From NCBI GenBank assembly GCA_028292565.1, contig JAQGMD010000289.1, positions 1 to 5,429 of the forward strand: a stretch of 5,429 nt of DNA, read 5' to 3'. Below the pieces are notes generated by a model that saw only the letters and a program-made list of their open reading frames with translations, had not been told where the DNA came from and did not search any database. This stretch comes from Burkholderia sp. Lineage in GTDB: Bacteria > Pseudomonadota > Gammaproteobacteria > Burkholderiales > Burkholderiaceae. The position numbers and the translations under genes were made by a program. Below are positions 1 through 5,082 of this stretch, in pieces; positions within the stretch are counted from its first letter, which is position 1; each line of letters begins with the position of its first letter.

Positions 1-4
1 TGAG

Positions 5-166
5 ATGCCTGACCACACGTACGAGGCCCAGGTGTATGTCCGGCTGTCACGGGAACCGGAGGTTGCCGAAACCTATATTCCGGCGGGGACCTTTCCCACC
101 GAGGCCGAGGCGTGGATCGCGGCCGAGCAAAGAGCGAACCGGGCATTCAAGGAACACGAGTTTTGA
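5..166 (+). CDS. Small hypothetical protein, 53 codons, possibly the tail of a longer gene
   Basis: An ATG at 5 opens 53 codons ending in TGA at 164-166. The product starts MPDHTYEAQVYV, is rich in Glu and Ala, and looks like a short beta-strand part (about residues 6-30) followed by an amphipathic helix (about 32-53, with EAEAWIAAEQRANRAF). There is no signal peptide, membrane segment or metal-binding motif. I do not recognise the family and assign no function. Codon use (GCC, GAG, CGG, ACC) fits a real gene of this genome. The codon before the ATG is GAG, so the frame may continue upstream and the ATG may be internal. Alternatively the TGA at 1-3, in another frame, may end an upstream gene, with the ATG following closely in an operon. 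Only four upstream bases are visible, so no ribosome binding site can be judged. A stem-loop begins 24 bases after the stop. Confidence 0.5.
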   Translation: MPDHTYEAQVYVRLSREPEVAETYIPAGTFPTEAEAWIAAEQRANRAFKEHEF

Positions 167-189
167 CGGAATAGTGCGACAATCCGTTT

Positions 190-223
190 CGACCTGCCGT
201 TGATTTGCAAGGACGGCAGGTCG
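190..223 (+). terminator. Perfect 11-bp stem-loop, possible weak terminator of the upstream gene
   Basis: CGACCTGCCGT at 190-200 is the exact reverse complement of ACGGCAGGTCG at 213-223, around a 12-base loop. The stem is GC-rich and lies just after the stop of the small ORF, as an intrinsic terminator would. However, the following bases are only moderately T-rich (TTTT at 239-241 plus flanking T, some 15 bases downstream of the stem) rather than a continuous T run. Termination would therefore be weak or Rho-assisted, or the hairpin may serve as an RNA-stabilising end. The stem-loop is certain; its function is inferred. Confidence 0.45.
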
Positions 224-229
224 TGTATT
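200..229 (+). promoter_or_regulatory. Possible sigma-70 promoter for guaC
   Basis: TTGATT at 200-205 and TGTATT at 224-229 are separated by 18 bases, giving a mediocre sigma-70 match (four of six at -35, four of six at -10). The predicted start would be near 236, leaving a leader of about 68 bases that contains the second stem-loop. The -35 hexamer falls in the loop of the 190-223 hairpin. It is the best candidate I see in the gap, but such matches are common by chance. Confidence 0.25.
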
Positions 230-244
230 GTCTGTGCTTTTCCC

Positions 245-288
245 GGCCCGCACGGTCGGCGTCCATATAGGTCTCCGACCGAGGGGCC
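245..288 (+). promoter_or_regulatory. Structured 5' leader of guaC
   Basis: CGGTCGG (253-259) pairs perfectly with CCGACCG (275-281) around a 15-base loop. The stem continues outward with C251-G283 across an A-A mismatch, and then GGCCC (245-249) with GGGCC (284-288), for 13 base pairs with one bulge and one mismatch. It ends six bases before the GAGG Shine-Dalgarno at 295-298. There is no T run after it, so it is not an obvious terminator. It may affect ribosome access or mRNA stability for guaC. I recognise no known riboswitch class in it. Confidence 0.4.
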
Positions 289-303
289 TTAACTGAGGTT
301 GCC

Positions 304-1356
304 ATGCATATCGAAGAATCAGTCAAACTGGATTTTAAAGACGTCCTGATCCGGCCCAAGCGCTCAACGCTCGGTTCGCGCTCGGAAGTCGATATCCGGC
401 GCGAACTTAAATTCCGTAACTCGCGGAAGGCGTACCACGGCATCCCGATCATCGCCGCCAATATGGACACCACCGGCACCTTTGAAATGGCGCGGGCGTT
501 CGGCCGTCATGGGATGTCGGTAGCGTTGCACAAGCATTATTCGGTCGATGAGCTGGTCGCCTTTTTCCAATCGCTGAAGCGTGAGGAGCTGCCTTCATCG
601 ACGGCGTTTTATTCGATGGGTATCGGGTCAAGTGACCATGAAAAATTTGTGTCAGTGATGGCACGGGCCGCCGACGCCATCGACTATGTCTGCATCGATG
701 TGGCCAATGGCTATACAGAAAGATTCATACATTTCGTCAAGCGGGTGCGGGACGCTTACCCGGACCTGACTATCATGGCCGGCAATGTCGTGACCGGCGA
801 CATCACGGAAGAATTGATACTCGCCGGCGCCGACATAGTGAAGGTCGGTATCGGGCCGGGTTCGGTCTGCACCACGCGCAAGATGACGGGTGTCGGCTAT
901 CCGCAGCTTTCGGCGGTTATCGAATGTGCGGATGCGGCGCATGGTTTGGGCGGGCAAATTTGCGCCGACGGCGGATGCGCGGTTCCCGGCGACCTGGCGA
1001 AAGCGTTTGGCGGCGGTGCCGATTTTGTGATGCTGGGCGGGATGCTGGCCGGGCATGACGAATCGGCAGGCGAACTGGTTGAACGCAACGGGAAGAAATT
1101 CAAGCAGTTTTACGGCATGAGCAGCCGTGACGCCATGGAAAAATATGCCGGCGGTGTCGCTAGCTATCGGGCCAGCGAAGGCAAGGCCGTACTGATCGAG
1201 TACCGCGGCCCGGTTGACGATACGCTGCAAGACATACTTGGAGGGGTTCGTTCGGCATGCACTTACGTCGGCGCCCACAAGCTCAAAGAGCTGACCAAGC
1301 GGACAACCTTCGTGCGTGTCACGCAACAGCTGAACGAGGTATTCGGGAAAGCATGA
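304..1356 (+). CDS. guaC: GMP reductase (NADPH-dependent), GuaC
   Basis: The protein converts GMP to IMP and ammonia using NADPH, the purine-salvage step that lets guanine nucleotides re-enter the adenine pool. It is a cytosolic (beta/alpha)8-barrel enzyme of the IMPDH/GMPR family. At 350 residues it matches the short GuaC form (about 346-348) and lacks the CBS-domain insert of IMP dehydrogenase. Visible motifs are [14 protein letters not shown] (8-21), [13 protein letters not shown] (51-63), HKHY (76-79), the nucleotide-site signature [11 protein letters not shown] (182-192) with catalytic Cys189, Thr191, ADGGC (221-225), and YRASEGK (288-294) with Glu292. Cys, Thr and Glu correspond to the catalytic Cys186/Thr188/Glu289 set of characterised GMP reductases. 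The ATG start has GAGG at 295-298, five bases upstream, and the N-terminal [15 protein letters not shown] is family-like. The thpR gene begins ten bases after its stop, so the two are probably co-transcribed. Confidence 0.97.
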   Translation: MHIEESVKLDFKDVLIRPKRSTLGSRSEVDIRRELKFRNSRKAYHGIPIIAANMDTTGTFEMARAFGRHGMSVALHKHYSVDELVAFFQSLKREELPSSTAFYSMGIGSSDHEKFVSVMARAADAIDYVCIDVANGYTERFIHFVKRVRDAYPDLTIMAGNVVTGDITEELILAGADIVKVGIGPGSVCTTRKMTGVGYPQLSAVIECADAAHGLGGQICADGGCAVPGDLAKAFGGGADFVMLGGMLAGHDESAGELVERNGKKFKQFYGMSSRDAMEKYAGGVASYRASEGKAVLIEYRGPVDDTLQDILGGVRSACTYVGAHKLKELTKRTTFVRVTQQLNEVFGKA

Positions 1357-1360
1357 GGAG
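1355..1360 (+). promoter_or_regulatory. Shine-Dalgarno of thpR overlapping the guaC stop codon
   Basis: GAGGAG at 1355-1360 shares its first two bases with the guaC stop TGA (1354-1356) and sits six bases before GTG at 1367. This decides the thpR start in favour of the GTG over the ATGs at 1391 and 1397, which have no purine-rich upstream match. Ribosomes ending on guaC would stop on this site, which suggests translational coupling. Confidence 0.65.
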
Positions 1361-1366
1361 CTCGTC

Positions 1367-1954
1367 GTGCTCCGCCGGCGCGACGTGTCGATGAACATGA
1401 CAACAGCAAAAGAAACGACGCGGCTCTTCTACGCATTGTGGCCGGACGATGCCACCCGGACCGCACTGATGCAGCTGCAGATAAATTTCGGCGGACGCTT
1501 GACGCGCTACGAGAACCTGCATATCACACTGGCTTTTCTCGGCGAGCAGCCCACTGCCTTGCTTCCGGCACTGAAGGACTTGCTGGATCACCTGCCCAAA
1601 TCGGAAATGACGGTGACGCTTGATCGCCTCGGTTATTTCCCGCGGAACCATATCGCGTGGGTTGGAATGCATGAGGTGCCGGACGCGTTGCTGACGTTGC
1701 GAAGCAAGCTCGTGCAGTCGCTTCTGCAGCAGGACGTGTCCTTCGACAACCGCCCTGCTTTCAAGCCGCATGTCACTCTGGCGCGCGATGCTTCTCCGCC
1801 ACCCGATATCGTCTTCAACCCGATTATCTGGCAGGTGAACCAGGCGGTATTGGTCCAATCAAAGACGCAGCCTGACGGCATCTCCTATCGCGTACTTGCC
1901 TCCCGCTCCCTGGATGAGGAAGTATGGACGCCTAATGCCCTCGGTGAGCGCTGA
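1367..1954 (+). CDS. thpR: RNA 2',3'-cyclic phosphodiesterase (2H family, LigT-like)
   Basis: This is a 2H phosphoesterase. Family members open 2',3'-cyclic phosphate RNA ends to 2'-phosphates and, in vitro, can make 2'-5' linkages in tRNA halves. From the GTG start the protein has 195 residues, slightly longer than E. coli ThpR (about 176). The two hallmark HxTx motifs are present: HITL (52-55, in ENLHITLAFLGE) and HVTL (135-138, in FKPHVTLAR), spaced as expected for the bilobed active site. The segment RLFYALWPDD (19-28) matches the usual N-terminal strand, so the first 8-10 residues may be a dispensable extension; ATG at 1391 or 1397 would give 187 or 185 residues. There is no signal peptide or membrane segment, so it should be cytosolic. 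It follows guaC after ten bases. The family call is secure; its physiological substrate here is not known. Confidence 0.93.
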   Translation: MLRRRDVSMNMTTAKETTRLFYALWPDDATRTALMQLQINFGGRLTRYENLHITLAFLGEQPTALLPALKDLLDHLPKSEMTVTLDRLGYFPRNHIAWVGMHEVPDALLTLRSKLVQSLLQQDVSFDNRPAFKPHVTLARDASPPPDIVFNPIIWQVNQAVLVQSKTQPDGISYRVLASRSLDEEVWTPNALGER

Positions 1955-1992
1955 CCGCACCTGCAAGTGATCAGGGCTGCCTCTTTTCCGCA

Positions 1993-2022
1993 ATTACCAA
2001 GCTTTACCCAGTTTTACGCAGT
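1993..2022 (+). repeat. Three tandem 10-bp repeats, candidate upstream activator site
   Basis: Three adjoining units are ATTACCAAGC (1993-2002), TTTACCCAGT (2003-2012) and TTTACGCAGT (2013-2022). Units two and three match at 9 of 10 bases, and units one and two at 7 of 10. A 10-bp period places identical bases on one face of the helix. The array spans about -128 to -99 from the predicted sigma-54 start, the usual window for enhancer-binding activators. That the repeats bind an activator is inference. Confidence 0.5.
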
Positions 2023-2069
2023 CCACCGCGGCCGCGTCGCTTTTCCACGAGCGGCTGGTCGCTGCCTGC

Positions 2070-2091
2070 CAAAGTGCTGGATGCCACTTTG
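2070..2091 (+). promoter_or_regulatory. Palindrome CAAAGTG-N8-CACTTTG, candidate operator
   Basis: CAAAGTG at 2070-2076 is the exact reverse complement of CACTTTG at 2085-2091, with an 8-base spacer. The element ends four bases before the -24 box, about -52 to -31 from the predicted start. Its size suits a dimeric helix-turn-helix protein. At this position a bound protein would touch or exclude sigma-54 polymerase, so a repressor or proximal modulator is as likely as an activator. Confidence 0.4.
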
Positions 2092-2095
2092 ACAC

Positions 2096-2111
2096 TGGCA
2101 CACGGATTGCA
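2096..2111 (+). promoter_or_regulatory. Sigma-54 (RpoN) promoter of the asnB-like gene
   Basis: TGGCAC at 2096-2101 and TTGCA at 2107-2111 match the -24/-12 consensus TGGCACG-N4-TTGCW at every core base. The invariant GG (2097-2098) and GC (2109-2110) are exactly ten bases apart. A C precedes the -24 box and an A follows TTGC, both preferred. The start should be near 2121-2122, giving a leader of about 155 bases before the ATG at 2276. It lies in a non-coding gap and points at the gene, which makes a chance match less likely. Sigma-54 promoters need an ATP-dependent enhancer-binding activator, so the gene should be silent without its signal. Confidence 0.75.
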
Positions 2112-2120
2112 TCAATATGA

Positions 2121-2145
2121 CGAGCATCGCTGTTCGACATGCTCG
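2121..2145 (+). promoter_or_regulatory. Stem-loop at the predicted 5' end of the asnB-like mRNA
   Basis: CGAGCAT (2121-2127) pairs perfectly with ATGCTCG (2139-2145) around an 11-base loop. It begins at the start site predicted from the sigma-54 promoter, so the transcript would open with a 7-bp stem, a feature known to protect mRNAs from 5'-end-dependent decay. As DNA it is also a 25-bp dyad that could be a binding site. Confidence 0.4.
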
Positions 2146-2203
2146 ATCCAATTGCGTGGTTGAGGGCCAGCGTTGAAAGAAAGAATCGTCGCACGCATAC
2201 GCG

Positions 2204-2240
2204 TCGCCGGCGAGATATCAGCCAACCGCCGTACCGGCGG
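2204..2240 (+). promoter_or_regulatory. GC-rich leader hairpins with alternative pairing
   Basis: CCGCCG (2226-2231) pairs with CGGCGG (2235-2240) over a 3-base loop. The second arm can instead pair upstream: CGCCGG (2205-2210) with CCGGCG (2234-2239). TCGCCGGCGA at 2204-2213 is itself a 10-bp palindrome. The structures are therefore mutually exclusive, and they end about 22 bases before the AAAGGA ribosome site (2263-2268). A regulatory switch is possible but unproven. Confidence 0.25.
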
Positions 2241-2275
2241 ACCGGACTTGCAGAGTCAGATGAAAGGATACTGCC

Positions 2276-4168
2276 ATGTGCGGCGTTGCCGGATTTGTCG
2301 GGCCCGTGCGCGTTGATTCACATCGTCATGCCTTGCACGCTATGGCCGCCGCCTTAGCCCATCGGGGCCCGGACGACTACGGTTTCTTCGAAGCCACCAC
2401 GCGTGACCACCGCTACCGGACAGGCCTGGCGCACCGGCGATTGTCAATCATCGATCTCGCTACGGGCCATCAACCGATGGCGAATGCCGACGGCGACATG
2501 CAGCTGGTGTTCAATGGCGAAATCTACAATTACCAGTCGTTGCGCGAGACATTGCGTACGCTCGGCCACCGGTTTGGCACGGCGTCAGATACCGAGACCA
2601 TACTTCATGCGTACCAGCAATGGGGCGAGCAATGCGTCGGGTACCTGCGCGGCATGTTTGCATTCGCCCTTTGGGACGCGCGCCATGAACGGCTGTTTCT
2701 CGCGCGGGATCGGTTCGGCGAGAAGCCGCTGTTCCTGTGCGAGCATGCCGGCCAGCTGCTGTTCGCTTCCGAAATCAAATCCATCCTGGCTTTTCCGGGT
2801 ATCCATCCGGAAGTCGATTTGAATGCGGTATGGGACTATTTCGCTTACCGCTATGTGCCCGCCCCGGCGACCCTCTTTCGAGGGATCCATAAGCTGATGC
2901 CCGGTTCGTATGCGGTATGGGAGCGTGGACGTTTGCGGCAAACCCGTTACTACCTGCCTCCTGATCGCGAACCGTGGCCGGAACAGATCGTCGCACGCGA
3001 TCCGGTAAAGCCGTTTCTGGCGAAGCTGGACGAGGCGGTGCGCATACGCATGGTCGCCGATGTACCGTTCGGCGCATTTCTTTCCGGAGGTCTTGATTCG
3101 TCGGCGTTGGTCGGCCTTATGTCGCGCCACAGTGCACTGCCAGTCAAAACCTTTTCCGTCGGGTTCCACAATGCGCGCTACAACGAGCTAGCATATGCGC
3201 GGGTCATCGCAAAGCAGTTCCAGACTGAGCACCATGAGCTGATGGTTTCCGCCGACCACCTCATGACCTCGTTGCCGGCGCTGATCGGTTACCGCGATGG
3301 TCCCGTGTCGGAGCCTTCCGATATACCGATCTATCTGCTGTCGGCTGAAGCCCGCAAAACGGTCAAGATGGTGCTGACCGGCGAGGGCGCCGATGAGATC
3401 CTTGGCGGCTATCCCAAACATGTGTGCGAGCATTACGTGCGGCAGTACCAACGCCTGCCCGGTTTCCTGCATCGCGGTGTGCTGAGCCCTCTGGTCCAGT
3501 CGCTGCCCTACCGGTTTCGGCGTGCGAAGACCGGCATCGTCAATCTCGGGCTGAAGTCATTCGAAGAACGCATGCCGCGCTGGTTTGGCGCATTATCGGA
3601 GCAGGAGCGTGCCGAATTGGTGGCGCTGGAGAAGCCGTGCGACCATCACCGCGAGCGCCCGCAGTTTGACAGCGCCGCGACGAACAGCCCGTTACGCCGC
3701 GTGCTGTATTTCGACCAGGTCAGTTGGCTTCCAGACAATTTGCTGGAGCGCGGCGATCACATGACGATGGCGGCCTCCCTGGAAGCGCGCATGCCCTACC
3801 TCGATCATGAATTGGCAGCCCTGGTGTCGTCTTTGCCGGATAAATACCGGGTGCGGGGCATGCAGACCAAATGGATACTCTACGAGGCGGCGCGAACGCT
3901 GCTGCCAGAACCTATCCTGAAGCGGCGTAAAGTCGGGTTTCGGGTGCCGGTGGGGGACTGGTTTCGTGGAAGCATGCGCGACTACCTGTACGACCATCTG
4001 ACCGGCCCCCATTCCTACACCATCGGCTATTACCGCAAACCGGCATTGCTGAAGGTATTGGCGCACCATATAGCCGGGCGTACCAACCACGAAAAGCTGC
4101 TGTGGAGCCTGCTGAACCTGGAGCTGTGGCACCGCCAGTATTCAAACAGGTTTGCCGCCTGTGCGTGA
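2276..4168 (+). CDS. asnB: Asparagine-synthetase-type glutamine amidotransferase
   Basis: This 630-residue protein has the two-domain build of glutamine-hydrolysing asparagine synthetases. The N-terminal class II glutaminase domain (about 1-200) has the nucleophile Cys2, exposed once Met1 is removed, plus HRGPDD (29-34), HRRLSIIDL (53-61), FNGEIYNY (79-86) and SDTETILHAY (104-113). The C-terminal ATP-pyrophosphatase domain has the PP-loop SGGLDSS (270-276), LTGEGADE (367-374) and the late KRRKVGFRVPVGDW (549-562). The enzyme would use glutamine ammonia and ATP to amidate a carboxylate: aspartate, or another acceptor such as a sugar acid. Start at Cys-adjacent ATG is certain; AAAGGA at 2263-2268 lies seven bases upstream. 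At 630 residues it is longer than E. coli AsnB (554) and near the size of paralogues found in exopolysaccharide clusters. Its own sigma-54 promoter suggests conditional expression. The symbol denotes the family; housekeeping asparagine synthesis is not shown. Confidence 0.9.
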   Translation: MCGVAGFVGPVRVDSHRHALHAMAAALAHRGPDDYGFFEATTRDHRYRTGLAHRRLSIIDLATGHQPMANADGDMQLVFNGEIYNYQSLRETLRTLGHRFGTASDTETILHAYQQWGEQCVGYLRGMFAFALWDARHERLFLARDRFGEKPLFLCEHAGQLLFASEIKSILAFPGIHPEVDLNAVWDYFAYRYVPAPATLFRGIHKLMPGSYAVWERGRLRQTRYYLPPDREPWPEQIVARDPVKPFLAKLDEAVRIRMVADVPFGAFLSGGLDSSALVGLMSRHSALPVKTFSVGFHNARYNELAYARVIAKQFQTEHHELMVSADHLMTSLPALIGYRDGPVSEPSDIPIYLLSAEARKTVKMVLTGEGADEILGGYPKHVCEHYVRQYQRLPGFLHRGVLSPLVQSLPYRFRRAKTGIVNLGLKSFEERMPRWFGALSEQERAELVALEKPCDHHRERPQFDSAATNSPLRRVLYFDQVSWLPDNLLERGDHMTMAASLEARMPYLDHELAALVSSLPDKYRVRGMQTKWILYEAARTLLPEPILKRRKVGFRVPVGDWFRGSMRDYLYDHLTGPHSYTIGYYRKPALLKVLAHHIAGRTNHEKLLWSLLNLELWHRQYSNRFAACA

Positions 4169-4210
4169 GAAGCCCGGAGTGGACGGGTGACGCTATCAAG
4201 CGCTCCGAAA

Positions 4211-5038
4211 TTATGTCCCGACGGCGAGCTTGCGCAACACCTGGGCCGCAGCTACCAGGCCAAAGCTGGCGGTCACCGCCATCGAGGACCCGAAGCCGGC
4301 GCAGTTGAGGCCGGTAACAGCCGCATTGCCCTCGCCATCCACCGCGCATGCTTCAGCGGTTTCCGGAAATCGCAGCGGCTCGGTGGAAAACACCGCATCA
4401 ATACCGAACTTGTTTTTTTCCCCGCGTGGGAAACCATGCTCCGCACGCAGACGCTTGCGTACCTTCGCGAGCAACGGCTCCTGCTCTGTGCGGGAAAGGT
4501 CCCGGATCTCGATTTTGGTCGGATCGATTTGTCCGCCGGCACCGCCGATGGTGATCAGGTTAATACGCTTGGCGCGGCAATAAGCGATCAAGGCCGTCTT
4601 TGCACGCACGTTGTCGATCGCATCGATGACGTAGTCGTAATTGCGCGCTCCGATCATTTCATCGAGGTTGTCGGCCGAGACGAAATCTTCGATCTCGGTG
4701 ACGCGGCAAAATGGATTGATCTGCGCAATGCGCTCGGCCAGCGCAGTGACCTTGGCCTTGCCGATCGTCTCGGTCAATGCATGGATCTGGCGATTGACGT
4801 TCGATTCCGCGATGTTGTCGAGGTCAATCATTGTCAGGTTGCCAATAGCGCTACGCGCCAGTGCTTCGGCCACCCACGAACCAACGCCGCCGACGCCGAT
4901 CACGCAGACGCGGGCAACACGGAAACGGGCGAGGCCTTCGGCGCCGTACAGGCGCGCAATTCCGCCAAACCGGCGGTCGAAGTCGATCTCCTCTTGTGAA
5001 GGAGACAACAACATTTCAGGGGAAATAAAAGCGTTCAT
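4211..5038 (-). CDS. tcdA: tRNA threonylcarbamoyladenosine dehydratase (E1-like)
   Basis: TcdA uses ATP to dehydrate t6A at position 37 of ANN-reading tRNAs to the cyclic form ct6A, improving decoding. The 275-residue protein (E. coli TcdA 268) has the E1/ThiF fold: RFGGIARLYG (23-32), the nucleotide-binding loop GVGGVGS (48-54), IDLDNIAESNVNRQ (71-84) with the acidic and Arg residues typical of ATP-adenylating E1 enzymes, ATP-domain segment IDAIDNVRAK (138-147), and the TcdA-specific ITIGGAGGQIDPTKI (162-176). The C-terminal GFGSSMAVTASFGLVAA (248-264) is also family-typical. The start at 5038 (ATG on the minus strand) lacks a clear Shine-Dalgarno; a TAAAAT box only six bases upstream suggests a very short leader. 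The in-frame ATG at codon 9 is an alternative. It converges on the asnB-like gene with 42 bases between stops, and diverges from the MFS gene. Confidence 0.95.
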   Translation of the reverse strand: MNAFISPEMLLSPSQEEIDFDRRFGGIARLYGAEGLARFRVARVCVIGVGGVGSWVAEALARSAIGNLTMIDLDNIAESNVNRQIHALTETIGKAKVTALAERIAQINPFCRVTEIEDFVSADNLDEMIGARNYDYVIDAIDNVRAKTALIAYCRAKRINLITIGGAGGQIDPTKIEIRDLSRTEQEPLLAKVRKRLRAEHGFPRGEKNKFGIDAVFSTEPLRFPETAEACAVDGEGNAAVTGLNCAGFGSSMAVTASFGLVAAAQVLRKLAVGT

Positions 5039-5044
5039 GCCGCT

Positions 5045-5050
5045 ATTTTA
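5045..5050 (-). promoter_or_regulatory. Possible -10 box for tcdA
   Basis: Read on the minus strand, 5050-5045 is TAAAAT, a good -10 hexamer, and tcdA's ATG lies six bases beyond it. No good -35 is seen 16-18 bases upstream (TAAATT at best). If used, transcription would begin at or next to the start codon, giving a nearly leaderless mRNA, which fits the lack of a ribosome site. Confidence 0.35.
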
Positions 5051-5062
5051 CCGGACGGAAAC

Positions 5063-5076
5063 GCATAAATTTATGC
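5063..5076 (+). promoter_or_regulatory. Perfect 14-bp palindrome between divergent tcdA and MFS genes
   Basis: GCATAAATTTATGC is its own reverse complement. It occupies the centre of the 44-base gap between the start codons of tcdA (minus) and the MFS gene (plus), in an AT-rich patch where the promoters of both should lie. Its symmetry and position suit an operator for a dimeric regulator controlling one or both genes. It also contains TTTATG on both strands, which could serve as weak -10 boxes. Confidence 0.4.
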
Positions 5077-5082
5077 TCTACA

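Larger units (their letters stand above)
1955..2275 (+). other. 321-base non-coding control region upstream of the asnB-like gene
   Basis: No convincing gene lies here: the short open frames on both strands have no ribosome binding site and no family-like sequence. The first part, after thpR, has only a 4-bp stem (CCTG 1960-1963 with CAGG 1972-1975) followed by CTCTTTT, so there is no clear terminator. From 1993 on it is dense in ordered elements, in sequence: three tandem 10-bp repeats, GC-rich short palindromes around 2027-2055 including CGCGGCCGCG at 2027-2036, a 7-bp-arm palindrome, a sigma-54 promoter, a 5' stem-loop and further leader hairpins. Confidence 0.7.

Noticed and set aside
652..1398. 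248-codon open frame on the minus strand, antisense to guaC
   Set aside because: guaC motifs are intact on the plus strand; the antisense product is low in recognisable structure and has no ribosome site.
1319..1858. 179-codon minus-strand frame opposite thpR
   Set aside because: Shadow of thpR, whose two HxTx motifs fix the coding strand.
1957..1970. NtrC-like half sites GCAC and GTGA upstream of the sigma-54 promoter
   Set aside because: The half sites are six rather than seven bases apart and the second lacks the final C, so it is a poor match to GCACC-N5-GGTGC.
1960..1987. Terminator after thpR
   Set aside because: The CCTG/CAGG stem is only 4 bp and the CTCTTTT lies several bases away; too weak to call.
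2027..2036. CGCGGCCGCG palindrome
   Set aside because: A short all-GC palindrome is likely by chance in GC-rich DNA, and nothing around it gives it a role.
1994..2194. 66-codon minus-strand frame in the non-coding region
   Set aside because: It covers the sigma-54 promoter and repeat elements, has no ribosome site and shows no recognisable domain.
2139..2357. 72-codon plus-strand frame overlapping the start of the asnB-like gene
   Set aside because: Its ATG lies in the 5' stem-loop and has no Shine-Dalgarno, and the product has no family features. It runs out of frame into the certain AsnB N-terminus, so a regulatory upstream frame is not supported.
4169..4210. Bidirectional terminator between the convergent asnB-like gene and tcdA
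   Set aside because: Only a 4-bp stem (4191-4194 with 4199-4202) and a 5-bp long-loop pairing (4175-4179 with 4203-4207) are seen, without a T run, so no intrinsic terminator is called.
4187..4999. 270-codon open frame on the plus strand, antisense to tcdA
   Set aside because: It lies wholly opposite a clearly recognised tcdA. Its product has no family-like motif, and long antisense frames are expected in GC-rich DNA.
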